Source: Canna indica (taxonomy: Eukaryota > Streptophyta > Magnoliopsida > Zingiberales > Cannaceae). Taken from it: 64,000 nt of DNA. The stretch spans positions 47,670,001 through 47,734,000 of the forward strand of contig CP136891.1 of the NCBI GenBank assembly GCA_034359265.1, written 5' to 3'. Below, piece by piece: positions 20,935 to 31,030 of this stretch (position 1 is the stretch's first letter; each line of letters starts with the position of its first letter). Both the position numbers and the translations under genes were made by a program. The notes beneath the pieces were generated by a model. It was not told where the DNA came from and ran no database searches. It was given only the letters and a program-made list of their open reading frames with translations.

Positions 20935-23632
20935 TGTCACGCCCCAACTTAGGGTCACGTGACCGGCCAGGGTATACGTGTTTATACCCCGCAGCCTAAC
21001 TCGTGCACATGCCAACTCACGAGGATAAATAAAAGCGAAAAGAAAATCAACAAATTTTTATTTCAACTAGAAATCAAAACTGAGTTCATCACAAACAAGT
21101 TTTAGCAATGCGGAGATAATACATCAAGTCCAACATACCAAATACAGTAAAATCTGAATAAAATGACATAAAATGCCCTCAAGGGCTACAACTCCAAATA
21201 CCAATAAAAGTGCATGATACACTGCCAAAAGACTCGACTACGACCCCTAATTAGGACTGTTATGAGATCAATGTAGCTCCTCTGCCCTCCAGCCACGCCA
21301 AGTGCTCCAGCCCACCTCATCGGTCAAGCTCTGCAAAATAAAACAACGACAACGAGTGAGTTCAAAAGAACTCAGTAAGCGATTCTACCAACCCCCATAA
21401 AAAAAACACAACATAGAGATAAAGTGGAAGCATAACATCTATTTCATCAACAATAAAGTCACGAATGTGTGACTAGCTAACAGGCCATCTGGCCACCACA
21501 TGCCCTAAGGCATCCAACACTCCAAGGGTGGAGTACAACAGGCCTAAGCCTACCACGCCCTAAGGCAACAACACATACTAGGATAATTGGGAAGGCCCTC
21601 TGAACTTATCCTAGTTTAAAAAACTCGGGAATAATCGTGAAGGCCTTTCGAACTTCCTCTAGGCGACGCGTAGGGACAATCGGGATTCGCCCATCCGAAC
21701 TTGCCCCTTTAAGATATCATAGGAGTAATCGGGTAGGCCCTCTGAACTTACTCATTTAAGATATCTCATGAATAATCAGGTAGGCCCTCCGAACTTATTC
21801 CTTAAAAACTACCTCGGGGATAATCGGGTAGGCCCTCTGAACTTATCCCACGAGACCAAACAAGAACAATCGAAAAATACCCTCCGAACTTGTTCTGCAG
21901 GTTGGGAATTAGTCAACCAACCTCCCGAGCCTAGCCCGCAATCTGGCTCCTCAACGAGCCTCTCCGCCATTCATAAAGATATGACGCACCATGACCTAAG
22001 TCAAATCTTTCCTACGGTGTCTTAAGGGTGTTCTTGTTAGAAAGTATCTCAACGCTCCAATACCCAATCCCAACTCCTATACCTATAATGTCATAAACCC
22101 GTGTGGTTTTATTTCATGCAAAACTATATTTGTCGATTCATAACAGATTATGTTGACCCTTTGCCCAATTTTAATTATGCAATTAAAATTTAGATCACCA
22201 AGATTAGGATTTTGTTTTAGCTTACTGTTGTGCACAATACTGATGTATCTAACCCGAATCAGGTTTCCAAAGTGTGTTCTATGTTTCCAGACTATATTTT
22301 TTGGTCAAAACGATAGGTTATATGACTATATTCATAGAATTACAAATACCACAACAAGCATTACAAAAATAGCACAGATTCATCATCTCAGCATGAAATT
22401 CCAGCAACAATGAATTTTTAGCATATCATGAAAAATAAATCCGAAAATTCACAGAAATTACATCCTTAATTTACCAACATATCAGAATTATAATATTCAG
22501 ATAAATCTCATAAAAACCATATTTTTAAACAAGATTATCAAGCACTACCATCGTCTTGAATCAAGAACCATATTTAAGATCAAGCATTTAAATCAAGAAC
22601 CCATCTTACAAGAAAATCTTCATGGCATCAACATCAAGATCCTAATTTTCACAAACATGATTTCCTCCAAATATTAAGCATGCTTGAACATATAAGAACT
22701 CATTTTAATCACCAATTCAAAACATAAACTCAAAATAACCAATAAACTCTCACTTGGACATTTCATCGAACACCTAGAGGGCACCCTTGCTCCACCCTTG
22801 GTCGAGCACCCCTAGGATTATCCTAGGGTTTTCGAGCCCCATAGGGGAGGGTTTAGGGCCTCCTCAAACACGGCACATAAAGAACGACGAGAATTCGAGA
22901 GAAATGTCAAAAAATAAATCAAGATTTCTATAGCTTTCAAGAATTCGAAGAAAAACCCGGGAAGGAGGGATAAAACCACTCACCTAAATAGGAAGGATGA
23001 TCAAAGAATAAATCTCAGACGATGGCCCTCAAATCCAGCTCGACTCAAGAAGGGGAAGAGAGGGGGCGGCGGCTCACCTTAAGTCGCCGGCTTGAGGAGA
23101 GGAAGAGGGGAAGGAGATGGAAGGGCTCGGCGGCTAGGCTTGAGGGTGGCGGCTAGCAAGAGAGAGAGGAAGAGGGGGTGACTGGCTCCTCCCTTCACAA
23201 TTCCTGTGCGGCTCCAATGGGGAGCCGCACACCAAGGGGGGGGGGGGGAGGGGTTATACCCTCCTCCTTAAACCTAGATCCAATGACCCTCTTAGCAACC
23301 TGCATCCGCCTTGAGCCAAATCCAAACCCACTAACTTCTCGACCCGCAAACCCACTAAGCTTAATTACTCTCAAATTAATCCCATAAATAAATATAAACA
23401 CAATGCACATGTGCATCCACATGCAACATAATTTAGCAATCATGCACACAACATGAAATCAAATAAATTTATCTGCACAAAAAAAATTTTCATATTCATA
23501 TTCTTACTTACCCGAGCTCGTAAGCTCGCTTTGGACCATGAGTCGACTTGTCTCGACCTCGGACTCGTCCGCTAGGCTGGCAAACACAAACCATAAGAGG
23601 AAAAATATAATTAAAATATCTAGGATATTACA
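20935..23632 (-). mobile_element. Solo LTR of a chromovirus (Tekay/Del-like), 2,698 bp
   Basis: Plus-strand ends are TGTCACGCCCCAAC (20935) and ...GGATATTACA (23632), matching the 3' LTR at 59984-62736 along its length. The flanks are TAGGG (20930-20934) and TACGG (23633-23637), a 5-bp duplication with one mismatch. Removing the LTR and one duplication restores an unbroken G1 gag frame at the GEAV/HYIKQ junction. It therefore arose by LTR-LTR recombination after insertion. A run of 13 G lies at 23236-23248. Confidence 0.93.
21578..21896. repeat. Array of seven covarying hairpin units in the solo LTR
   Basis: Seven units, each with a core like TCGGG(A/T)AGGCCCTC(C/T)GAAC enclosed by an inverted pair that differs between units. 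Pairs seen: CTAGGATAA/TTATCCTAG, GAGTAA/TTACTC, GAATAA/TTATTC, GGGATAA/TTATCCC and AGAACAA/TTGTTCT. One unit has one mismatch (GGGACAA/TTGCCCC) and one has lost pairing. The core itself contains TCGG/CCGA. Complementarity is kept while sequence changes. Confidence 0.85.
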
Positions 23633-23920
23633 TACGGCTTCTCCTATTTTGTGATATACTCGCGATGTGGCGAATCGTCGGAGGAAGACATGGGAAAGGT
23701 CATCGAAGGAGTGAACTGATCCCGGCGGGAGGGAGGCGAACCATAATAGGGGAATTTTCTCGAATAAGATTTGAAAGGCTCTGCCGAGCACGTAGTCGGT
23801 TGCTCTGTGATAGAGCATCGTGGTTCGAAACGCTGTTTGGTGCAGTGCGGGATCTCCCGTACCATCGTAGGGTATTAAGGTAGTGGGTAGCTCACTTCTT
23901 AGTGGGAGACGGGTTGCCAT
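23633..23920 (-). pseudogene. G1 gag, N-terminal piece
   Basis: Read on the minus strand from 23920: LPTTLIPYDGTGDPALH, then TTMLYHRATDYVLGRAF, WFASLPPGSVHSFDDLSHVFLRRFATSRVY and KIGEAV at the solo-LTR junction. This is the canonical retrotransposon gag (PF03732-type) core. The frame looks open across this piece, but the initiator is not certain. It continues at 20934 after the inserted LTR. Confidence 0.85.
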
Positions 23921-24391
23921 GATATGCTTGGCGAAGGGCCCTGCGTCGAGGGGAGGGGGGAAGCAACCTCAATTCCTTGAGCCTTTGGAGCTTCGTTCTT
24001 TTCTTATCGAGGGGTGTTGGAGACCTCATCTTGAAGGACAGAGACTAGTCTTCTTCTTTCTGAGTAGTTGGTCTCTCCTTGCTCTGAGCGGCAACGTTCG
24101 CGTTCGAACGGGGGCTGCCCTTGAGGTCGCACTGGTGTCTCGACTTGTGCCATCGATTGTTAATTTTGTGCTTCTAACTCATTTTCCCATTGTCGGGGCT
24201 CTTTGGGGGGATGGGGGGTTGGTACTGGAGTATCGCTCCTCGCTCTTTAAGCGTCACCGGGCAGCGGACAATCGTCGTCGTCGTCGGGTCATTGTCGTTG
24301 CCTCGTTGGCATCCAGCGGTGGTCGCTTGGCTCCAATTTCCAACCATTATGGGGGAGGTAAGCTTTACTCAGCCCCATGGTGGGCGCCAGA
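23921..24391 (-). mobile_element. G1 leader with primer-binding site
   Basis: Noncoding sequence between gag and the 5' LTR. At 24372-24389 the minus strand reads TGGCGCCCACCATGGGGC two bases from the LTR end, the usual gypsy (Tat-like) primer-binding sequence, which fixes the LTR boundary at 24392. Confidence 0.7.
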
Positions 24392-24859
24392 TGTTCCTGC
24401 CTGAGAGTCGAGGTTCTTCTAGTATGGTTTGGTGTTTCCCCTTGTCCGATTCAACGACGGCAGGGGGGACCTGCAAAAGACACTCCGACCCCCAAGTTAA
24501 GGTGACTCCAAGATGAAGGTTTATGAAAATGGAACTTAGGTTACGTTAGGAGTGTCGTGTCTGTATATATTGCAGGTGGAGGTGATCATGCTGCCCGATA
24601 ATCTCGCTAGGATTGTTGCATAGAATGGGTCGAAGCCAATCCCGGAGATGGCGAGTTTTACGATGGTATGTCCTTTGTGATAAGGAATGATGTGGGAGTC
24701 CATGTATGGTCGGGTCGATTCCCCCGGATAGTGCCATCTAGCATTGCTTGGGTCTAGCTCAAGGGTGTTGTTTGGGCGGAGCCCCCCAGGTGGGATCGCG
24801 TGATTTGGTTCGAGTTTATTTGTGAGGCGATGTTGGGTTTGATCCGATCGGGCACAACA
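24392..24859 (-). repeat. G1 5' LTR (468 bp)
   Basis: On the minus strand it runs from TGTTGTGCCCGATCGG (24859) to ...CAGGAACA (24392), giving TG...CA ends, next to the primer site. A TATA-like TATATAC is near 24570 on the minus strand. The outer limit rests on the TG end alone because the partner LTR is not in the window. Confidence 0.6.
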
Positions 24860-25884
24860 GTTCTAATCCAATCCATCAGGTAATTATCTTTTTAAAATAT
24901 AAAAAATATTAGTTTATATTATTTTAATATAAAGTGACGTGACTTATTTTTTTAGAATAATAATAATAAAATATTGTTTTAATCCATATTAAAAAACTAT
25001 ATTATGAATTAAAATAATAAAATAATAATAAGATCATTGCTTTAGGCCCTAGGTGGATGGGCCCGATGGATAGAGTCACTACAAAAAATCTTCTAGATAG
25101 GTTGTTTGCATAATTAATTCATGTGAATTTTATATTGAGCAGAACTTTTATATCTTGTATGCATGTGAATTAATGCTGCGTGCATGCTTTTAAAGTTTAA
25201 TTAAAATAAGAGGATTAAATATTAAATGTCATTGCAATATTCTTGATACAAAGGAGTGTAGCGAGTGCTTTTGATGAGCATAATATTATATAAATTGATT
25301 AATTAATTAATTTGGGATACAATTTAACTATTGTTTCCGTTACATTGATTATCCTTGGGATGTTTTATTATTTATTAATTATTTTCAATATTGAATTTGT
25401 GTGCATAATTAATTAATTTTAATTTGTTAAAATTAAATAGACTCAAGTTATAATCCTCTTTTAGAGTACTTTTAATTTTTAAGAAAAAAAAATAAATTAA
25501 AGTATGCAAAGAGACGAACATAAGATATGTATTATTTGACAATTGTCAGATAATTGAATTTTGCTGAAGAATTCATTCCTCATCGGAATTGATATGTGGG
25601 GATCATGATTCATGAGGATCATTAGATGTATCAAGTTTGAAGTAATTGCATATTACCCGAACGAATTTTTTGCCCCATCTCTGAACTCTTCGTCTTCTCT
25701 ATATTCGTCGGCTACAAGCAACTAAGCCTCCAACGGTCGACCGTTCATAAGTTTAGATACAATCAATGTTCGATCTCCTCGAACACTCGTCTCAAAAAGT
25801 TTTTAAAAAAATTACATGAAAATTATATTAGTTTAATTTATTGAATAAATAAAAAAATCTCATTTTAAAATTTTTTCTTAGACC
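24860..25884. other. AT-rich intergenic DNA without recognised genes
   Basis: Low-complexity A/T sequence with short homopolymers. One CACTACAAAAAATC motif at about 25077 resembles a CACTA terminus, but no partner was found. Confidence 0.6.
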
Positions 25885-26385
25885 ATAATATTTCTTGTGC
25901 TATCGATAAGAATTCTAGTTCTTACTGTTCATATGTTATGGTATGAATATATCATACCAATTCGTTATGGTATATATATATGGATGATGAGATTCCATTG
26001 ATACAGAGCCAATTCCAATAGACTTATTAAATTAAACGTTCCCCGCTGGCATGCATCCAGCAAGAATTGAACCTACGAGTTTGCCAATTATGAGTTGGGC
26101 GCTTTAACCATTCAACCATGGATGCTTAACAGCGATTCATCCTTCCCGAACGCAGCATACAACTCTCCGTTGTACTGCGCTCTTCAAGTGTGCTTGTTCC
26201 CCTTCTCTCTTACTATGACAAGTCTTAATTTGTGAAATAACTCCGATGGGAAGAAAAAAGAAGGCGTTAAGAGACCCTCCCGGCTCAACCCTAGACACTC
26301 TAAGATCCTTTTTCAAATCTGCTCCTATTTCGAGTCAAGAGATAGATAAATAGACACATCCCATTGCACTGATCGGGGGGCGCCC
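25885..26385 (-). other. Nuclear insertion of chloroplast DNA (NUPT), trnI-CAU region
   Basis: Contains a chloroplast-type tRNA gene and flanking sequence recalled from the plastid inverted repeat, including the stretch before the tRNA (GATACAGAGCCAATTCC) and a long unbroken tract after it (to about ATCGGGGGGCG at 26380). Limits are approximate. It is surrounded by ordinary AT-rich nuclear sequence. Confidence 0.75.
26052..26125 (-). tRNA. trnI-CAU: Plastid-derived trnI-CAU (nuclear copy, probably inactive)
   Basis: The minus strand gives a 74-nt cloverleaf starting GCATCCATGG, anticodon loop ACTCATAA (CAU) and closing TGGATGCA. In plastids this tRNA decodes AUA after its C34 becomes lysidine. 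Compared with the remembered plastid gene, C-to-T type changes are seen in the D region (TTGAATGG) and the T stem (TTCTTGCT). A nuclear pseudogene is the likely status, since the lysidine enzyme acts in plastids. Confidence 0.8.
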
Positions 26386-27227
26386 CTGCACATTATCATC
26401 TTAATGGGGCTGTTAACGAATACTTGACAGAAGGCTAGAATTAAGATAAATGTCAAATACAATATATAATTTGATGAAAAGAAAGAATTAATCGATAAAG
26501 ATATATTCAAGTAATTATTCAATATTAAATACAAGTATTTTAGAATAGATGTACTAAACTAAAAAGAAAATAAAAAATTTCAAAAGTTCTAAATTTATAT
26601 ATGTAAAATACAAAAATTAAATCGATAGATACTTATAATGTAGGGCCGAACTGTAGCTAACCGTACAAGTTTCCCAGTAGATAGTCATTAGTCATGGCTC
26701 ATGAGATATTTTAGTTTGACAGCAAAATTCCTCGATCGGCTGATATTTGTACCAAAATTTGAACCAGTCAATCCTACCCCAAACAAATCTCTAAAATATT
26801 GAACCTTACACGTTAAGTTATGGGAGCACAGGGCTGTTTACAGTGCTGATGAAAAATCAGATATCCTAAAGTCGTCAATGGTTACGGAAGCACTCTCCGT
26901 GTCAAGATGGCAGAAACATAGCATTGTGGATCATCAACAAGTGGCAAACATGCAGACATACAGTAGCCAACATCTCCTCCTCCTCTCCAATCCCTTCTCT
27001 CAATGCATGTCTGTGACAGTCAAAACGTTACTTTTTCATTAATTTTTTTTATTCTTACAGCAAATTTTTTAAAATCAAATACAAATTTTTTTTATTCTCA
27101 AAATAAAAAAGATTATTATTATTTTTTGAAAACTAAAATCAACTTTTTTAAATACCACAAATATCCTGACAATCGTTAACATGATTAACTTCTGATCATT
27201 TAAACTACTTTGGGTCATTTTAAATTA
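26386..27227. other. Intergenic DNA without recognised genes
   Basis: AT-rich, several stop codons in every frame and no recognised repeat family. A 69-codon stretch at 26325-26534 on the minus strand is low-complexity and overlaps the plastid insertion edge, so it is not called. Confidence 0.5.
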
Positions 27228-28395
27228 GGAAAAATGTACAAAAAAAACTCAACATTTTTTCACGGGTACTAAAATGCCCTAAGATTTTTTTTAGATCAAA
27301 AATACCCCTGATGTTATTGAATTGGCTACAAAAATGCTCCTATATGTAAACAACGTTATTTAAGAGATAACAGAGTTGATGTAGCTGATGACTTGGGCTG
27401 ATGATGTGGTGGCGTGCATGCATGCCAAGACGTTTTCTCCCATGTACTAAAATGCCCTTGACATTTTCTCATGGGTATTGAAATATTTCTAATATTTTCT
27501 CACGGGTGCTAAAATATATTTAACGTTTTCTTACGGGTACCAAAATGCTCATAACGTTTGTTTTGGACTGAAAATACCCCTGAGGTTATTGAAAATAATA
27601 CAAAAATGACACCAAGCTATCTTTTGTTAGATGAGACTTAACGGAGATGTCATCGATGCTGATAGAGATGTTGACTTCACACGTGGCGCACATGCAGAGA
27701 ACAACTTGCCACACAAGCGACACGTAATATGCAACGTAGGGGTGAGCAAAAAAATAGAAAATTTGGTTAATCAAAAAACCGGTCTGAGACCGAACCAAAT
27801 TTTTTGATTAACCGATTCGATAGTATCAGTTTTGGTTTTTATTTTCTATATTTTTTATTTCGATTTCAGTTTCGGTTTCGATTTCTTACATGACGCTTGC
27901 GTCGCAAGTTCTACATGTGCGCCACATGTAAAGTCAACATCTTTGTCAGCATTCATGACATCTCCGTTAAGTATCACCTAACAAAAGTTAGCATTGTGTT
28001 ATTTCTGTACCATTTTCAATAATCTCTGGAGTATTTTAGCTCGAAAACAAATGTTAGGGGCATTTTAGTACTCGTTAGAAAAGGTTATGAGCATTTTAGT
28101 ACTCGTGAGAAAACGTTATAGACATTTTACTACCTGTGAGAAAACGTCAGAGACATTTTAGTACCTGTGAGAAACATAGGGCATTTTAGTACTTGTGAGA
28201 AAACGTCTTGGCGTGCATACGCACCACATGTCCATGTCATCAGTTTCAATCATCAGTCACATCAATTCCGTTATCCCTCGATTAACGTTGTATCCAATTT
28301 CATAATGTAAGGGGTATTTTTTATCCCAAAAAAATCTTATGAGCATTTTTGTTAAAAATCTGAGAAAATATTAAAAATATTTTTGTATATTTTCT
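27228..28395. mobile_element. Foldback element with ~490-bp inverted arms
   Basis: The left arm (about 27228-27722) and right arm (about 27893-28395) are inverted copies at roughly 75-80 percent by eye. Each arm carries 4-6 direct copies of a ~30-bp unit, CGTTTTCTCACGGGTACTAAAATG in consensus form, and the shared segments GGAGATGTCAT and GTTGACTT(C/T)ACA. No coding region. This is a foldback/MULE-like non-autonomous structure; terminal duplications are not clear. Confidence 0.8.
27737..27890. repeat. MITE-like insert in the foldback loop
   Basis: Begins AGGGGTGAGCAAAAAAATAG and holds the inverted pair TTGGTTAATCAAAAAA / TTTTTTGATTAACCGA followed by repeated GGTTTCGATTTC-type motifs. GGGGTGAGCA...ACCGAACC repeats are common in plant introns and intergenic DNA. 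Ends are not defined by clear duplications. Confidence 0.5.
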
Positions 28396-28935
28396 CTTTT
28401 AAATTATTTTTATTTTAAACTACTTCAGCTCATTTTAAACTGAAAGCTATTTTAAATCTGTTCACTTATTAAGTCATATATACAATAAAATACATTTTAA
28501 AATCATCATCAATTTACAAAAATTATATTATGTATAATATGATCCACAACTTAGATCATCAAAATAAGTATTTAAAAATGATATATTGTTTTTTTACTAT
28601 TTTAAATTACTTGCGATCATCTTAAATTAGTTTTTTTTAAAAAATTTAAAATTACCATAAATTATATTATGCACAAGATAAACGCGTTTTTTTTATTGTT
28701 AGAGCAAACGGTCCATTTCTTTTATCACGTCGCAAAAGATCGATTTATACGTTACTTGCACACAAAATAAAGCAGATGCAACGCAACCACGACTGCAACT
28801 CTTCTGACACTTTTCTCATATAATTAATTAGATTTGAATATTCAATCCATGTAGTACTTCTGCAACGCCTGCAACGCCGAAGTAGCACGCGCAAAAATAG
28901 AAATAAAAAGATAATAGTTAGGTCCCTCAGACAAT
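28396..28935. other. AT-rich intergenic DNA
   Basis: No genes or recognised repeats; several short homopolymer runs. Confidence 0.5.
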
Positions 28936-29480
28936 GGCGGGTAAAACTAGGGATGATAATTTTATTTACATCCGCTAACTAAAAACTGCATTTGCACCAT
29001 ATTCGATCTATATCCGCAAGTAAAAATGAATATGGATACAGATTTAGAAAACTTATATCCGCGCGGATATGGTGCGGATACGGATATGACTGTGAATCCG
29101 CACCGTATCCACACCGCCTATCCGCATATCTAAATTACTATTTTGCCCATATAAGTTATTAATATATATAAGAGCTCTATGGTAATTTCATGTCAAGATG
29201 AATTTTGAAGTATATTATATATTAATTTTGGATAAATGAATTAGTAATTTATTGATTTTTTAAATTAAATATATTATTTTAATATTTTTTTTATTAAATA
29301 CGGTGCGAATACGGATGCGATGCGGATATTCGTATTTGAAGCGGTGAGAATATGGATATCCATATTCACATTCGTAGCGAATACGGTGCGAATACGGATG
29401 GGCAAATATAGATGCGGTGCGAATACAAATAATTCAATATTGGTATCTTATTCGATCCGTTGCATGCCGCAGGTAAAATC
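28936..29480. repeat. MITE-like repeat rich in GCGGATAC / GTATCCGC
   Basis: Two clusters of GCGGATA(C/T)GGAT-type motifs and their complements, about 29040-29130 and 29300-29470, flank an AT-rich middle. The clusters are mutually inverted, so the region can fold. Such ATCCGC-rich non-autonomous elements are widespread in plants. It stops about 120 bp beyond the 3' end of the DOG1-like gene. Confidence 0.55.
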
Positions 29481-29595
29481 ATGGGTGACAAGAACAGTTA
29501 CGGTCATCTCAGCATCAGTAAACCGCTGCCATTCTTATTACTTGCTGACTATTACAACTATCTCAACCTCAACTCGTACTCGGACCTCTGACACG

Positions 29596-30246
29596 TTACC
29601 CGTCGTGCTCCAGCCCGATCTCCCGCATCCCGATCTCAAGATCGGCCGCTGCCACAAGGAGGTCCACCGCCTGCACCGGTTCCAGTATCTCCACCACCTC
29701 CCGCAGCGTTCGCAGCCGCAGCTCGTCCGCCCTCCTTAACACCCGCCCCAGCTTGCCGACCTTCGCCTCCAGCTCCGCGTCCGAGCGCGGGAATGGCTCC
29801 GCCAGCCCTTCCTGCACCGCCGCCATCTCCGCCGCGATCTCAACCTCCTCCCGCACCGTCCGCTCCTGCAGCTCGTTGATCCGAGCGAGCTGCGCCGCGC
29901 TCAGGTCGCCCAGATCACCGGAGTGTACTCCAAGGAGGAGGTTCTGCAGCTGGGACTCGAAGCGGAGGCTGGACTCGGAGTACAGGAGGTGGATGAGCGC
30001 GTTCGGCCGCCAGCCGGCGACCCAGTGGGCAGCGCGCTCGAGGGCGGTGGCCCAGGGGGCGGCGAAGGCGCGTACCGGGTCGGTTCGGGCAGCGGCAGAT
30101 CGGGCGAGGAAGAAGGACTCGTACAGGGCGAGAGCTCGGTTGACGAGGGCGCGGTCCGCATCCGCACGGCCGGAGCGGAGCTCGCGGCGGAGACGGCGGA
30201 GCTGGCGCGGCCAAACCGCGGTGAAGACGGACTGGTAGGAGTCCAT
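29596..30246 (-). CDS. DOG1-domain protein (DELAY OF GERMINATION 1-like)
   Basis: Intact single-exon gene of 216 residues. The ATG at 30246 is chosen because the reading upstream has only a TTG. Residues about 10-200 match the DOG1 domain also found at the C-terminus of TGA bZIP factors: WPRQLRRLRREL, then ALYESFFLARSAAARTDPV, W-ATALERAAHWVAGWRPN, LIHLLYSES, then GDLGDLSAAQLARINELQER and the coiled-coil helices TVREEVEIAAEMAAVQEG. Length fits stand-alone DOG1-like proteins, which act in seed dormancy and abscisic-acid signalling in known cases; the role of this member is inferred. Coding sequence is extremely GC-rich, unlike the AT-rich surroundings. It has no neighbouring host gene within the window. 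TATA box and G-box lie upstream. Confidence 0.93.
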   Translation of the reverse strand: MDSYQSVFTAVWPRQLRRLRRELRSGRADADRALVNRALALYESFFLARSAAARTDPVRAFAAPWATALERAAHWVAGWRPNALIHLLYSESSLRFESQLQNLLLGVHSGDLGDLSAAQLARINELQERTVREEVEIAAEMAAVQEGLAEPFPRSDAELEAKVGKLGRVLRRADELRLRTLREVVEILEPVQAVDLLVAAADLEIGMREIGLEHDG

Positions 30247-30276
30247 GGAGTTCAAGTTACGCGCGAGGGGTGCATG

Positions 30277-30284
30277 TATTTATA
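30277..30284 (-). promoter_or_regulatory. TATA box of the DOG1-like gene
   Basis: The minus strand reads TATAAATA, with its near edge 31 bp upstream of the ATG. A normal start site 25-32 bp downstream would leave almost no 5' untranslated region. Confidence 0.6.
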
Positions 30285-30509
30285 GCGATCCCAAAAGCGA
30301 TTGGGCACACAATTTCGAACCACAAGTTTTTCGAGAATGTACCCAATTTTAATCGGTGAATTTTGTGGGTCCTACATTAAACAAACCATTGGAAAAACTG
30401 GTAACTATTCGAGTAAATAATGAGTATGAAAGTACAACAGGAATTCGACGTAGTGAATGGAATTCAATTGGATAAGAAGGGACTCAGGGAGTTGGTTGGG
30501 GGGGGGAGT

Positions 30510-30519
30510 GCCACGTGTC
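30510..30519 (-). promoter_or_regulatory. G-box / ABA-response element
   Basis: The minus strand reads GACACGTGGC, a classical ABRE/G-box core (ACGTG), 264 bp upstream of the DOG1-like ATG. bZIP factors of the ABF group bind such sites. It fits an ABA- or seed-linked gene; function here is inferred. Confidence 0.55.
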
Positions 30520-31030
30520 GAAGTTTATATGTACGGCATTGGGGCCGGAGAAATGGGTGCTAACAAATGAGAAACAGCTGTTCCAATTTTATCCTCTTTG
30601 AGGTGTATTATTTATATATTTAAATATATTTAAAATAACTAAAGGATGTCAATAATGTTTTGTTTAAAACTGTATCAAACTCTAACCAAAATAAATTAAA
30701 GAAAAAAATGAATTCAAACTTAAATTTTCCAGTTCTAGATTTACAATTGAAGAATACAAAGTGAAATTGAACTGTAAAATCCTATATAAATTTAGACATT
30801 TTTATTTTTCTCCACAAATCTTACTACCTTTTCCATTTCTCTATTTTACTTTTACTTAAAAAAACTATATATTTGCAACCTTCCCGATTTCGGAATCATC
30901 ATACGGATAAAGAAAAATAAATTCTTTTTTTTCCCTTCAAACTCATTTTTTCTCTCACTTGATTTTTTTTTATGTAATTCAATTACATGTTTTAATGAAT
31001 AATAAATAATGTGACAATTCTAAGGGCAAC
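30520..31030. other. AT-rich upstream region
   Basis: No further gene or repeat recognised between the G-box and the transposon block. Confidence 0.5.

Larger units (their letters stand above)
14145..24859 (-). mobile_element. Gypsy-1 (G1): decayed Ty3-gypsy element with two insertions
   Basis: Minus-strand order from the right is 5' LTR (24392-24859), primer-binding site, leader, gag, protease, then degenerate sequence. The gag is cut by a solo LTR (20935-23632) and by element B (15683-20402). No reverse transcriptase or integrase is seen, and no 3' LTR is recognised before copia-A begins at 14144. Gag and protease style resemble the Tat/Retand group; lineage is tentative. Confidence 0.8.

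Noticed and set aside
23883..24404. A 173-codon plus-strand open stretch
   Set aside because: Lies in the G1 leader and 5' LTR border on the opposite strand; contains the primer-binding site.
25077..25090. CACTACAAAAAATC motif resembling a CACTA terminus
   Set aside because: No partner terminus, subterminal repeats or transposase sequence nearby.
29753..30238. Long open frames on the plus strand opposite the DOG1-like gene
   Set aside because: GC-rich genes produce open shadow frames; composition is Arg/Ala/Ser-rich without domain signal.
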